A stretch of DNA of 5,482 bases. Origin: Actinomycetota bacterium. Lineage in GTDB: Bacteria > Actinomycetota > Coriobacteriia > Anaerosomatales > JAHIQC01. How positions within the stretch are numbered: position 1 is the first letter of the stretch; each line of letters opens with the position of its first letter. Positions 1-5,482 of this stretch are shown piece by piece. A program made the translations under genes and the position numbers. The notes beneath the pieces are model-generated. The model was not told the DNA's origin. It saw only the letters and a program-made list of their open reading frames with translations, and ran no database searches. Location of the stretch: NCBI GenBank assembly GCA_018902765.1, contig JAHIQC010000016.1:1-5482 (forward strand), given 5' to 3'.

Positions 1-1
1 C

Positions 2-439
2 ATCGAGATCCGCGATGAGGATCTGCGCATCGACGTGTACAGGTCCAGCGGCCCAGGCGGTCAGTCGGTCAACACAACGGATTCTGCAGTCCGCATAACC
101 CACATCCCCAGTGGCCTTGTGGTCACATGCCAAAACGAGAAATCCCAGATCAAGAACAAGGAAAGCGCGATGGTCATTCTGCGCTCGCGCCTCTACGAGA
201 TCGCCGAGGCCAAGCGCCGCGCCGAGATCGATGAGCTGCGTGGTGATCGCATGGAGATCTCGTTCGGCAGCCAGATCCGCAATTACGTGCTCTACCCGTA
301 CCAGCTCGTGAAAGATGTGCGCTCCGGCATCGAGACCGGCAACGTTGACGCGGTGCTCTCCGGCGACATCGACGAGTTCGTGGTCGGCTATCACCGCTGG
401 CGCGTCGGGCAAGGCGCCGCTATTGCAAGCGGGACGTAG
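2..439 (+). CDS. prfB: Peptide chain release factor 2 (RF2), C-terminal part, 5' truncated
   Basis: RF2 recognises UGA and UAA stop codons in the ribosomal A site and triggers hydrolysis of peptidyl-tRNA in the cytoplasm. About 145 residues are visible, roughly the last 40% of a typical RF2 (E. coli 365 residues). The frame is open from base 2, so the GTG at 35 is an internal codon and not a start. The catalytic loop GPGGQSVN lies at bases 50-73, with the universally conserved GGQ intact, followed by [13 protein letters not shown] and the [11 protein letters not shown] segment. The later stretch [20 protein letters not shown] and the ending [16 protein letters not shown] are RF2-type and unlike RF1, which settles the paralogue. 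The stop-codon recognition domain and any programmed +1 frameshift site would lie upstream and cannot be seen. The stop TAG at 437 is 4 bases before the next gene, so the two are probably co-transcribed. Confidence 0.96.
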   Translation: MEIRDEDLRIDVYRSSGPGGQSVNTTDSAVRITHIPSGLVVTCQNEKSQIKNKESAMVILRSRLYEIAEAKRRAEIDELRGDRMEISFGSQIRNYVLYPYQLVKDVRSGIETGNVDAVLSGDIDEFVVGYHRWRVGQGAAIASGT

Positions 440-443
440 GCCC

Positions 444-1241
444 ATGAGACTTCTCGCCGACCTTCACACTCACACGATGGCCTCTGGCCACGCCTACTCC
501 ACGCTCACCGAGATGGTGCGCGGGGCGGCTGTCGGAGGCCTCGAACTCATAGCGATCACCGACCACGGCCCAGCAGTGCCCCAAGGCTCACATTATTGGT
601 ACTTCTGGAACTCCAAGGTGCTACCGGCCGTCATGGATGGCGTTCGTATTCTCAAAGGCTGCGAGGCCAATATCTCACCTACCGAGGAAAACGGTCTGGA
701 CCTGCCCGATGTCGTGCTCGAGAAGCTCGACTTCGTGGCCATCGGCTTTCATCCGCTCACGGGCTTTGACGACGGCGACATCGAGTGCAACACCGAGGCG
801 ATCGAGCGTGTGCTCGCCAACCCACTCGTGGACATGGTCACGCATCCGGGTAACGCCGAGTTCCCAGTCCACCTTGAACGCGTGGTCGCGGGAGCGCGGG
901 CACACGGCGTCATCCTCGAGATCAACGACAACTCGTTCCAGGCCTCGTCGAGCCGCTCACTGCACTCCGAATCGGAGCGCGAACTCGTGGGACTCGCGCA
1001 CGAGGCCGGCTGCTTTGTCGCTATCAACTCCGATGCGCACTATCACCTCCACGTCGGTCGCTTCGATCACGGTATAGCTGTTGCCGAGCAGGCCGGTTTC
1101 ACCGAAGCCGACATCATCAACCGCCACGCCAACAGCGTGCTCGAGTTTTTGCTTGCCCGCCGCTCACGTCCGCGCTTGAACATGGGCGGGGACTGGATCG
1201 ATCCGACCTGGGAGCCGCCGTCGCGAGGTGAGCGCGCATGA
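444..1241 (+). CDS. PHP-domain metal-dependent hydrolase/phosphatase, YcdX type
   Basis: The 265-residue protein belongs to the PHP (polymerase and histidinol phosphatase) superfamily and resembles E. coli YcdX (245 residues), a probable cytoplasmic phosphatase with a three-metal site. Visible ligand motifs in order are DLHTHT (H8, H10), ASGHAYST (H16), ITDHGP (H41), GCEANI (E74), GFHP (H103), THPGN (H134) and NSDAH (D197, H199). All nine positions known as metal ligands in YcdX are therefore kept, arguing for an active enzyme. The physiological substrate is unknown; phosphoester hydrolysis is inferred from the family. I chose ATG 444 because the family begins just before DLHxHT; an in-frame ATG at 315 would add 43 residues overlapping prfB and unlike the family. 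No strong ribosome binding site precedes it (GGGACG at 431-436 is weak), so translation probably depends on reinitiation after the prfB stop 4 bases upstream. Its end overlaps the next gene as ATGA. Confidence 0.92.
   Translation: MRLLADLHTHTMASGHAYSTLTEMVRGAAVGGLELIAITDHGPAVPQGSHYWYFWNSKVLPAVMDGVRILKGCEANISPTEENGLDLPDVVLEKLDFVAIGFHPLTGFDDGDIECNTEAIERVLANPLVDMVTHPGNAEFPVHLERVVAGARAHGVILEINDNSFQASSSRSLHSESERELVGLAHEAGCFVAINSDAHYHLHVGRFDHGIAVAEQAGFTEADIINRHANSVLEFLLARRSRPRLNMGGDWIDPTWEPPSRGERA
1225..1231 (+). promoter_or_regulatory. Shine-Dalgarno site for the YitT-family gene
   Basis: GAGGTGA matches the consensus complement of the 16S rRNA 3' end over seven bases and sits 6 bases before ATG 1238. 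It lies inside the last codons of the PHP gene and supports the overlapping ATGA start, so the downstream gene can recruit ribosomes itself as well as by coupling. Confidence 0.75.
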
Positions 1242-2140
1242 CCGTCACAGGTGGACGCAAGCTCAGTCCCAACGCCATTTTGCGTAATCGCCCCCTGCGC
1301 GACTACACGCTCATCACAATCGGTATCCTTCTGACCGGTTGGGGACTGGATGCGTTCCTGATTCCCAACAAGATCGCCGCAGGTGGCGTCTCTGGTCTGG
1401 CGACCGTGTTCTTCTACACAGCGCAGGACCTCGGGATCACGCTTCCCATCGGTATCCAGATGCTCGTCATGAATGTTGCGCTCTTGTTCCTCGCGCTGCG
1501 TGCACGAGGATGGCGCTACGCGGCTCGCACCATCTATGGAATCGTCGGTCTCTCGCTTGCGATCGACCTACTGGCACCGATCACGCCGCAACTCGCCCAG
1601 CACGACCTTCTGCTGGCAGCACTTTACGGTGGCGCGGTCTGCGGCCTGGGCCTGGGCCTCGTGTTCAAGGCCGGAGGCAACACAGGTGGCACCGACATCA
1701 TCGCTCAGCTGCTTTCGAAACGGGTGCCGCTGGGCATTGGCCAGCTCATGCTCATGGTCGACGCAGTGGTCACCGTCATAGCAGCGATCAAGTTCGGACC
1801 GGATCTTGCCCTCTATGGTGCTGTTGCGATCTTCGTGTCCGGCTCAACTATCGATTTGGTCCTCGAAGGCCTGTCGGTCGAGAAAGCGGCATTCATCATC
1901 TCCAACGAGTCCGAGCGCATCTCCTCGGCGATAATCACTGATCTGGGGCGCGGATGCACGGCTATCAGCGCACGCGGGGTGTTCTCAGGACAGGCCCGCG
2001 AGATGCTGTTCGTGGTAGTCTCCCGTACTGAGATAGACGCACTGAAATCCATCATCAATACGCTTGATCCTACGGCGCTGTTGGTGATCTCTGACGTACA
2101 CGAAGCAATAGGCGAGGGATTCAAGGAGATGCGACAGTGA
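1238..2140 (+). CDS. YitT family membrane protein (DUF161-type membrane domain plus DUF2179)
   Basis: This 300-residue integral membrane protein has the YitT-family layout: a hydrophobic N-terminal domain of about six predicted membrane segments (roughly residues 24-43, 70-88, 98-114, 124-143, 165-185 and 190-210), followed by a soluble C-terminal DUF2179 domain (about 217-275). Family landmarks are PNKIAAGGVSG (43-53) near the end of the first segment, AGGNTGGTDIIAQLL (145-159) after the fourth, and GRGCTAISARGVFSG in the soluble domain. The family's transported substrate or activity is not established; a carrier or channel role with the C-terminal domain sensing a ligand is inference only. 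The start is set by the 4-base ATGA overlap with the PHP gene and a strong GAGGTGA 6 bases upstream. The end overlaps the transketolase gene as GTGA, so it is part of the same translationally coupled unit. No signal peptide beyond the first membrane segment is apparent. Confidence 0.92.
   Translation: MTVTGGRKLSPNAILRNRPLRDYTLITIGILLTGWGLDAFLIPNKIAAGGVSGLATVFFYTAQDLGITLPIGIQMLVMNVALLFLALRARGWRYAARTIYGIVGLSLAIDLLAPITPQLAQHDLLLAALYGGAVCGLGLGLVFKAGGNTGGTDIIAQLLSKRVPLGIGQLMLMVDAVVTVIAAIKFGPDLALYGAVAIFVSGSTIDLVLEGLSVEKAAFIISNESERISSAIITDLGRGCTAISARGVFSGQAREMLFVVVSRTEIDALKSIINTLDPTALLVISDVHEAIGEGFKEMRQ
2123..2128 (+). promoter_or_regulatory. Shine-Dalgarno site deciding the GTG start of the transketolase N-terminal subunit
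   Basis: AAGGAG lies 8 bases before GTG 2137, inside the end of the YitT-family gene. It supports the non-ATG start over the next in-frame ATG at 2191, which would leave only 15 residues before the conserved GHPGGS motif. Confidence 0.7.
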
Positions 2141-2988
2141 CCGACGCGAACGTCTCACGGGTCAGCACCATCGAAGCCAAGGCGCAGCGTATGCGCGCCG
2201 ATATCGTCGAGATGATCGGCAAGGCCGGCTCGGGGCATCCCGGCGGCTCGCTTTCGGCGGCTGACATCGTGGCCACGCTGTACTTCGGCGTGATGAAGCA
2301 CGACCCGGCCAACCCCAAGATGGCCGATCGCGACCGTTTCGTGCTGTCCAAGGGCCACGCGGCACCGGTGCTGTACTCGGCACTGGCCGAGGCGGGCTAC
2401 TTTGGTCGCGAGCATCTGGCCACGCTGCGCCAGCTCGGCTCGATCCTGCAGGGCCACCCCGACTCCAAGAAGACGCCGGGCGTCGAAGTCTCGACCGGGT
2501 CGCTGGGTCAGGGCCTCTCGATCGCCAACGGCATCGCGCTGGGGCTGCGCTCCGACGGCAACACCACGTCGCGCGTCTACTGCCTTTTGGGCGATGGCGA
2601 GCTGCAAGAGGGCCAGGTCTGGGAAGCCGCGATGTTCGCGTCGCACCAGAAGCTCGACCATGTCATAGCGATCGTAGACAACAACAACCTCCAGATCGAC
2701 GGCACCTGCACCGAGGTCATGGATCTTGGCGATGTCGCCGAGAAGTTTCGCGCGTTCGGCTGGAACGTGCTGGGTGCCGACGGTCATGACGTCGAGCAGC
2801 TGCTTGCGGCCTTCGCCACCGCCAAGACCGCCCATGGCGCACCCACGGTGATCGTGGCGTCCACCATCAAGGGCAAGGGCGTTTCGTTCATGGAAGACAG
2901 GGCCGACTGGCACGGCAAGGCACCCTCTGCCGAGGAGTGCGTCACAGCCGCCGGCGAACTGGCTTGCACACTGACGGAAGGGAACTAG
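2137..2988 (+). CDS. Transketolase, N-terminal (thiamine diphosphate-binding) subunit
   Basis: This 283-residue protein is the first half of a split transketolase. The enzyme moves two-carbon ketol units between sugar phosphates in the non-oxidative pentose phosphate pathway, in the cytoplasm. Landmarks are SGHPGGSLS with H34, SKGHAAPVLY with H74, GHPD with H107, TGSLGQGLS (120-128), and the diphosphate/Mg-binding motif starting GDGELQEG (152-159) and ending with NNN (182-184). It stops after this domain; single-chain transketolases of about 660 residues continue into the pyrimidine-binding domain, which here is encoded by the next gene. GTG is the start, overlapping the upstream stop as GTGA, with AAGGAG 8 bases before it. 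Only 3 bases separate it from the second subunit, fitting a 1:1 complex. 1-Deoxyxylulose-5-phosphate synthase is a related alternative, but it is a single chain and the motifs and separate halves fit transketolase better. Confidence 0.95.
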   Translation: MTDANVSRVSTIEAKAQRMRADIVEMIGKAGSGHPGGSLSAADIVATLYFGVMKHDPANPKMADRDRFVLSKGHAAPVLYSALAEAGYFGREHLATLRQLGSILQGHPDSKKTPGVEVSTGSLGQGLSIANGIALGLRSDGNTTSRVYCLLGDGELQEGQVWEAAMFASHQKLDHVIAIVDNNNLQIDGTCTEVMDLGDVAEKFRAFGWNVLGADGHDVEQLLAAFATAKTAHGAPTVIVASTIKGKGVSFMEDRADWHGKAPSAEECVTAAGELACTLTEGN

Positions 2989-2991
2989 TCG

Positions 2992-3924
2992 ATGACCAAG
3001 CGCGCAACCCGCGAGGCTTTCGGCGAGACGCTCGTCGAGCTCGCTGCCGAGGGTAACGATGTCGTGGCCGTCGAGGCCGACCTATCCAAATCCACCACCA
3101 CGGCGACGTTCGCCAAGGCCTACCCCGACCGCTTCTTCAACGTCGGCATAGCCGAGGCCAACATGATCGGCACCGCTGCCGGTCTCGCGGTCGCTGGCAA
3201 GACCGCGTTCACCGGTAGCTTCGCGGTGTTCGGTACCGGTCGTGCGTACGACCAGATTCGCAACACCGTGTGCTACGCGGAACTTGATGTGAAGCTTGCG
3301 CCCACACACTCGGGTATCACCGTGGGTCCTGACGGGGGTACGCACCAGATGATCGAGGACCTCGCACTCATGCGCGTGCTTCCCGGCATGCGCGTGCTGG
3401 TTCCCGCAGATTACAACGCCGCGAAGGCCGCGCTGCGACTCGCTGCAAAGACCCCGGGGCCGTTCTACGTGCGCTTGGGTCGTGCCGCGCTGCCGCAGGT
3501 GCACCCCGATGGCTTCGAGCTCGAGCTGGGCCGTGCGTATGTTCTGCGCGAAGGCTCCGACGTTACGCTCGCCGCTTGCGGCGTGATGGTCGCTGAGGCG
3601 CTTGCCGCAGCAGACATCTTGGCCGAGCAGGGCATATCCGCCGAGGTCATCGATGTTGCGAGCGTGAAGCCCCTAGACGAGGCGACGCTCGTTGCGAGCG
3701 CTACCAAGACCGGAGCCGTCGTGACCTGCGAGGAGCATTCGATACTTGCGGGCATGGGCTCCGCGGTCGCCGAGCTGCTGTCTGAGAAGGCCCCGACGCG
3801 CATGAAGCGCATCGGCGTTCGCGACGTATTCGGCACGAGCGGTGACCCCGCTGAGCTCATGGTGTACTTCGGGCTGAGTGCCAACGACATCGTCAAGGCG
3901 GCGTCGGAACTCCTCGGCAGGTAG
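2992..3924 (+). CDS. Transketolase, C-terminal (pyrimidine-binding and C-terminal domain) subunit
   Basis: This 310-residue protein supplies the second half of the split transketolase. The pyrimidine-binding domain covers about residues 3-170 and includes DLSKST (30-35), FFNVGIAEANMIG with the glutamate that activates the thiamine cofactor (E55), the TGSFAVFGTGRAYDQIR segment, and THSGITVGPDGGTHQ. The transketolase C-terminal domain follows (about 185-305), including VIDVASVKPLD and a GTSGDPAELM stretch near the end. The active site forms between this subunit and the N-terminal one, so both are needed. ATG 2992 fits the usual family start (MTKRATREAFGETL) and has AAGGGA at 2978-2983, 8 bases upstream. 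The gene closes the metabolic block; a 147-base gap to ftsE follows. A hairpin-like inverted repeat straddles the stop (3915-3920 with 3934-3939) but lacks a T-run. Confidence 0.95.
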   Translation: MTKRATREAFGETLVELAAEGNDVVAVEADLSKSTTTATFAKAYPDRFFNVGIAEANMIGTAAGLAVAGKTAFTGSFAVFGTGRAYDQIRNTVCYAELDVKLAPTHSGITVGPDGGTHQMIEDLALMRVLPGMRVLVPADYNAAKAALRLAAKTPGPFYVRLGRAALPQVHPDGFELELGRAYVLREGSDVTLAACGVMVAEALAAADILAEQGISAEVIDVASVKPLDEATLVASATKTGAVVTCEEHSILAGMGSAVAELLSEKAPTRMKRIGVRDVFGTSGDPAELMVYFGLSANDIVKAASELLGR

Positions 3925-4008
3925 TCTGCGGAGCTGCCGGCGAGACGTTGGGGTCATGTGGAGAAACGGTGCTACCTGCCCTCGGGTCACCCGCGAGTGC
4001 CCCATATT

Positions 4009-4017
4009 TGCTAACAT
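4009..4017 (+). promoter_or_regulatory. Candidate extended -10 promoter element for ftsEX
   Basis: TGCTAACAT fits the extended -10 pattern TGn followed by a TATAAT-like hexamer (TAACAT, keeping T1, A2, A5 and T6). It lies in the only A/T-rich patch of the gap. No convincing -35 hexamer sits 16-18 bases upstream, which extended -10 promoters can tolerate. The predicted transcript would begin near 4023-4025, about 48 bases before the ftsE start. A TTGACC at 4017-4022 is an alternative -35, but no good -10 follows it. This is a motif reading only. Confidence 0.35.
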
Positions 4018-4023
4018 TGACCG

Positions 4024-4039
4024 GGCCGTATCCTCGGCC
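4024..4039 (+). repeat. Short GC stem-loop in the ftsE leader
   Basis: GGCCG (4024-4028) pairs with CGGCC (4035-4039) around a six-base loop TATCCT. The stem is five G-C pairs and no T-run follows, so it is not an intrinsic terminator. If transcription starts at the proposed site, this hairpin would form the very 5' end of the ftsEX mRNA. A five-base stem in GC-rich DNA can also occur by chance. Confidence 0.35.
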
Positions 4040-4055
4040 GTGATCGGCACTGACA

Positions 4056-4063
4056 GAAAGAGA
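4056..4063 (+). promoter_or_regulatory. Ribosome binding site of ftsE
   Basis: GAAAGAGA is a purine-rich, moderate Shine-Dalgarno-like sequence ending 8 bases before ATG 4072. It favours this ATG over the in-frame ATG at 4081, which also would cut into the conserved first beta strand of the protein. Confidence 0.55.
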
Positions 4064-4071
4064 CACGCCAC

Positions 4072-4758
4072 ATGATCAGCATGCGCGGCGTTCAGAAGTA
4101 CTACGTACCGGAAAAGCCCGCCCTGGCCGATGTCGATGTCGAGATCGAGCAGGGCGAGTTCGTGTTCTTGGTCGGCCATTCCGGCTCGGGCAAGTCCACG
4201 TTCATCAAGCTGTTGCTCCGTGAGATCCTGCCGACTGGCGGGCAGATCATCGTGGCCGGTCAGGACCTCATCAAGCTCAAGAGCTGGAAGGTCCCGTTCC
4301 TGCGTCGCAACATGGGTTGCGTGTTCCAGGACTTCAAGCTGCTGCCGAACAAGACGACTTACGAGAACGTCGCATTCGCACTTGAGGTCATCGGCCGCTC
4401 ACATCACGTGATCCGCACTCAGGTACCCGAGGTGCTGCGACTCGTGGGCCTCGAGGACAAGATCGACAGCTATCCCGAGGAGCTCTCCGGTGGCGAGCAG
4501 CAGAGGGTCTCGATCGCTCGAGCCTTTGTGAACCGTCCTCCTCTGCTTCTGGCAGACGAGCCGACCGGTAACCTCGATCCGGCAACGTCGCTTGGCATCA
4601 TGAGTCTGCTCAACCGCATCAACAAGACAGGCACCACCGTGCTCGTGGCGACTCACGACCGCGAGATGGTCGACTCAATGCGCAAGCGCGTTATCGCCCT
4701 CGAGGGCGGCCGCGTCATTCGCGACCAGAATCGGGGGGTCTACGGCTATGGCGATTAA
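4072..4758 (+). CDS. ftsE: Cell division ATP-binding protein FtsE
   Basis: FtsE is the cytoplasmic ATPase of the FtsEX complex, an ABC-type machine that uses ATP to switch on peptidoglycan hydrolases through FtsX at the division site or cell wall. The 228-residue protein is full length for the family. Visible elements are Walker [10 protein letters not shown] (35-43), the Q-loop glutamine in CVFQDF (Q86), the ABC signature LSGGEQQR (138-145), Walker B LLLADEP with catalytic E163, the D-loop region GNLD (166-169) and the switch histidine in ATHD (H195). All ATPase residues are present. The ending [13 protein letters not shown] resembles actinobacterial FtsE (M. tuberculosis ends with a similar RGVYG tail), supporting FtsE rather than LolD or another transporter ATPase, as does ftsX directly downstream with an 11-base overlap. 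The preceding gap may contain its own promoter. Confidence 0.97.
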   Translation: MISMRGVQKYYVPEKPALADVDVEIEQGEFVFLVGHSGSGKSTFIKLLLREILPTGGQIIVAGQDLIKLKSWKVPFLRRNMGCVFQDFKLLPNKTTYENVAFALEVIGRSHHVIRTQVPEVLRLVGLEDKIDSYPEELSGGEQQRVSIARAFVNRPPLLLADEPTGNLDPATSLGIMSLLNRINKTGTTVLVATHDREMVDSMRKRVIALEGGRVIRDQNRGVYGYGD

Positions 4759-5482
4759 TTTCAGTTACTTTGCCCGCGAATCCGTACAGAACTTCCGACG
4801 CAACTGGGTGATGAGTCTGGGCGCGGTCATCACGATCTACCTGTCACTTCTGCTCGTCGGCGTTTCGATTGCCGTGGGGGTCATCGCCACAGAGATCGTC
4901 AAGTCGGTCGAGGACAAGGTCACGGTTCAGATATTCCTGGCCGATGGTGCCAGCACAGAAGACGTCGGGGCTCTTCAGGCATGGGTCAAGTCCGACGCTC
5001 TGGTCTCGACCGTCGAGTACACCTCGAAGGATGACGCCCTCAAGAAGTTCAAAGAGACCAACTCAGAAAGTCCCGAGCTGTTCGAGCAAATCGAGACCAA
5101 CCCGTTGCCGGCATCGCTTGATGTCACCCTCAAAGATCCGCGTCAGGTCGAGGTGCTTGTCACCAAGATCAAGGCCAGCGAGCTGTTCCTCAAGGTCGCC
5201 GATCGCCCTGACAGGCCCGAAGGATCGCTCAAGTACGGGCAGCAGGTCGTGGACAAGCTCTTTGCGGCCACCCGCGTCATTCGCACCGTGCTCATCGTCT
5301 TCATCGCGATGCTCGCGATCGTGAGCCTCATCTTCATCAACAACACCATCCGTCTCGCGATCTACGCGCGTCGCAAAGAGATAGGCATCATGCGATTGGT
5401 GGGTGCCAGCAACTGGTTCATCCGCACGCCGTTCCTGCTTGAAGGCCTCATCCAGAGCCTCTTTGGCGCGGTACTCGCTCTC
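4748..5482 (+). CDS. ftsX: Cell division protein FtsX, 3' truncated by the window end
   Basis: FtsX is the membrane partner of FtsE; its extracellular domain contacts hydrolases or their regulators (RipC in mycobacteria, PcsB in streptococci). The frame is open from ATG 4748 to the window end, giving 245 residues of an expected 300 or so. Residues 1-20 form a cytoplasmic amphipathic stretch, then comes membrane segment 1 (about 22-46). An extracellular domain (about 48-176) contains the conserved-looking NPLPAS (118-123). Membrane segment 2 (about 180-198) is followed by the cytoplasmic loop [16 protein letters not shown] (206-221), strongly typical of FtsX and near-identical to the mycobacterial one, and then the start of segment 3 (about 229 onward). 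The start overlaps ftsE by 11 bases. The only upstream ribosome-binding candidate is the G-run at 4733-4738, so coupling to ftsE translation is likely. The last membrane segment and stop are outside the window. Confidence 0.96.
   Translation, partial: MAINFSYFARESVQNFRRNWVMSLGAVITIYLSLLLVGVSIAVGVIATEIVKSVEDKVTVQIFLADGASTEDVGALQAWVKSDALVSTVEYTSKDDALKKFKETNSESPELFEQIETNPLPASLDVTLKDPRQVEVLVTKIKASELFLKVADRPDRPEGSLKYGQQVVDKLFAATRVIRTVLIVFIAMLAIVSLIFINNTIRLAIYARRKEIGIMRLVGASNWFIRTPFLLEGLIQSLFGAVLAL

Larger units (their letters stand above)
3925..4071 (+). other. Intergenic leader region between the transketolase genes and ftsE
   Basis: This 147-base gap is the only substantial non-coding stretch. 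Its first half is GC-rich and holds the downstream arm of a weak inverted repeat. A conspicuous A/T-rich patch at 4003-4020 (13 of 18 bases A or T) follows, then a short GC stem-loop at 4024-4039, then a purine-rich stretch before ftsE. No T-run that would complete an intrinsic terminator is present, so read-through from the upstream genes is plausible. Confidence 0.7.

Noticed and set aside
35..37. GTG 35 as the start of a small GGQ-domain protein (ArfB-like)
   Set aside because: The frame is open upstream to base 2 with RF2-like sequence ([11 protein letters not shown]), and the C-terminal part is specific to RF2.
315..443. N-terminal extension of the PHP gene starting at ATG 315
   Set aside because: It overlaps prfB in another frame, its Ser/Ala/Arg-rich sequence is unlike the family, and the family starts right before DLHxHT at 444.
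2155..2913. Long antisense open frame (252 codons) inside the transketolase N-terminal gene
   Set aside because: Long antisense frames are common opposite GC-rich genes; the + strand gene has full motif support and the antisense product shows no recognisable domain.
3655..3700. Direct repeat GTTGCGAGCG at 3655-3664 and 3691-3700
   Set aside because: Both copies are in the coding frame (encoding V-A-S) and are best explained by codon preference.
3915..3939. Inverted repeat CGGCAG/CTGCCG around the stop of the transketolase C-terminal gene as a terminator
   Set aside because: The stem is six pairs with a 13-base loop and no T-run follows; it does not meet the pattern of an intrinsic terminator.
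3673..4179. Antisense open frame across the tkt C-terminal gene, the gap and the ftsE start
   Set aside because: It overlaps two well-supported genes and the proposed leader, and its product shows no recognisable motif.
4869..5324. Ser/Arg-rich open frame starting at ATG 4869
   Set aside because: It is an out-of-frame shadow of ftsX, whose true frame is open from 4748 to the window end with clear family motifs.

Overview
The window is GC-rich, densely packed DNA with all seven genes on the + strand, as in a bacterial chromosome. FtsE ends in an ERGVYG-like tail (RGVYGYGD) and closely resembles mycobacterial FtsE, as does FtsX. Together with prfB lying near ftsEX, this points to Actinomycetota. 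The split (two-subunit) transketolase and the YitT-type membrane protein are more typical of anaerobic lineages, so a Coriobacteriia-like anaerobe is my best guess. That taxonomic step is inference and only moderately secure.

Layout: 2-439 is the C-terminal part of peptide chain release factor 2 (prfB). It is followed after 4 bases by a PHP-domain metal-dependent hydrolase/phosphatase of the YcdX type (444-1241). That gene overlaps by 4 bases a YitT-family membrane protein (1238-2140), which overlaps by 4 bases the N-terminal transketolase subunit (2137-2988). The C-terminal subunit starts 3 bases later (2992-3924). A 147-base gap, the only real intergenic space, holds an A/T-rich patch that could be a promoter. 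Then come ftsE (4072-4758) and ftsX (4748 to beyond the window end), overlapping by 11 bases.

Functionally there are three parts: translation termination (RF2), a metabolic block (phosphatase-like hydrolase, membrane protein of unknown substrate, transketolase of the non-oxidative pentose phosphate pathway), and the FtsEX complex that controls peptidoglycan hydrolases during division. The first five genes look like one transcription unit joined by stop/start overlaps. ftsEX may have its own promoter inside the gap while also receiving read-through.

I found no RNA genes, CRISPR arrays, insertion sequences, phage genes or clear intrinsic terminators. The window looks like ordinary core-genome sequence. 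Its interest lies in gene order, translational coupling and the ftsE leader, and I see no evidence of a previously undescribed system.
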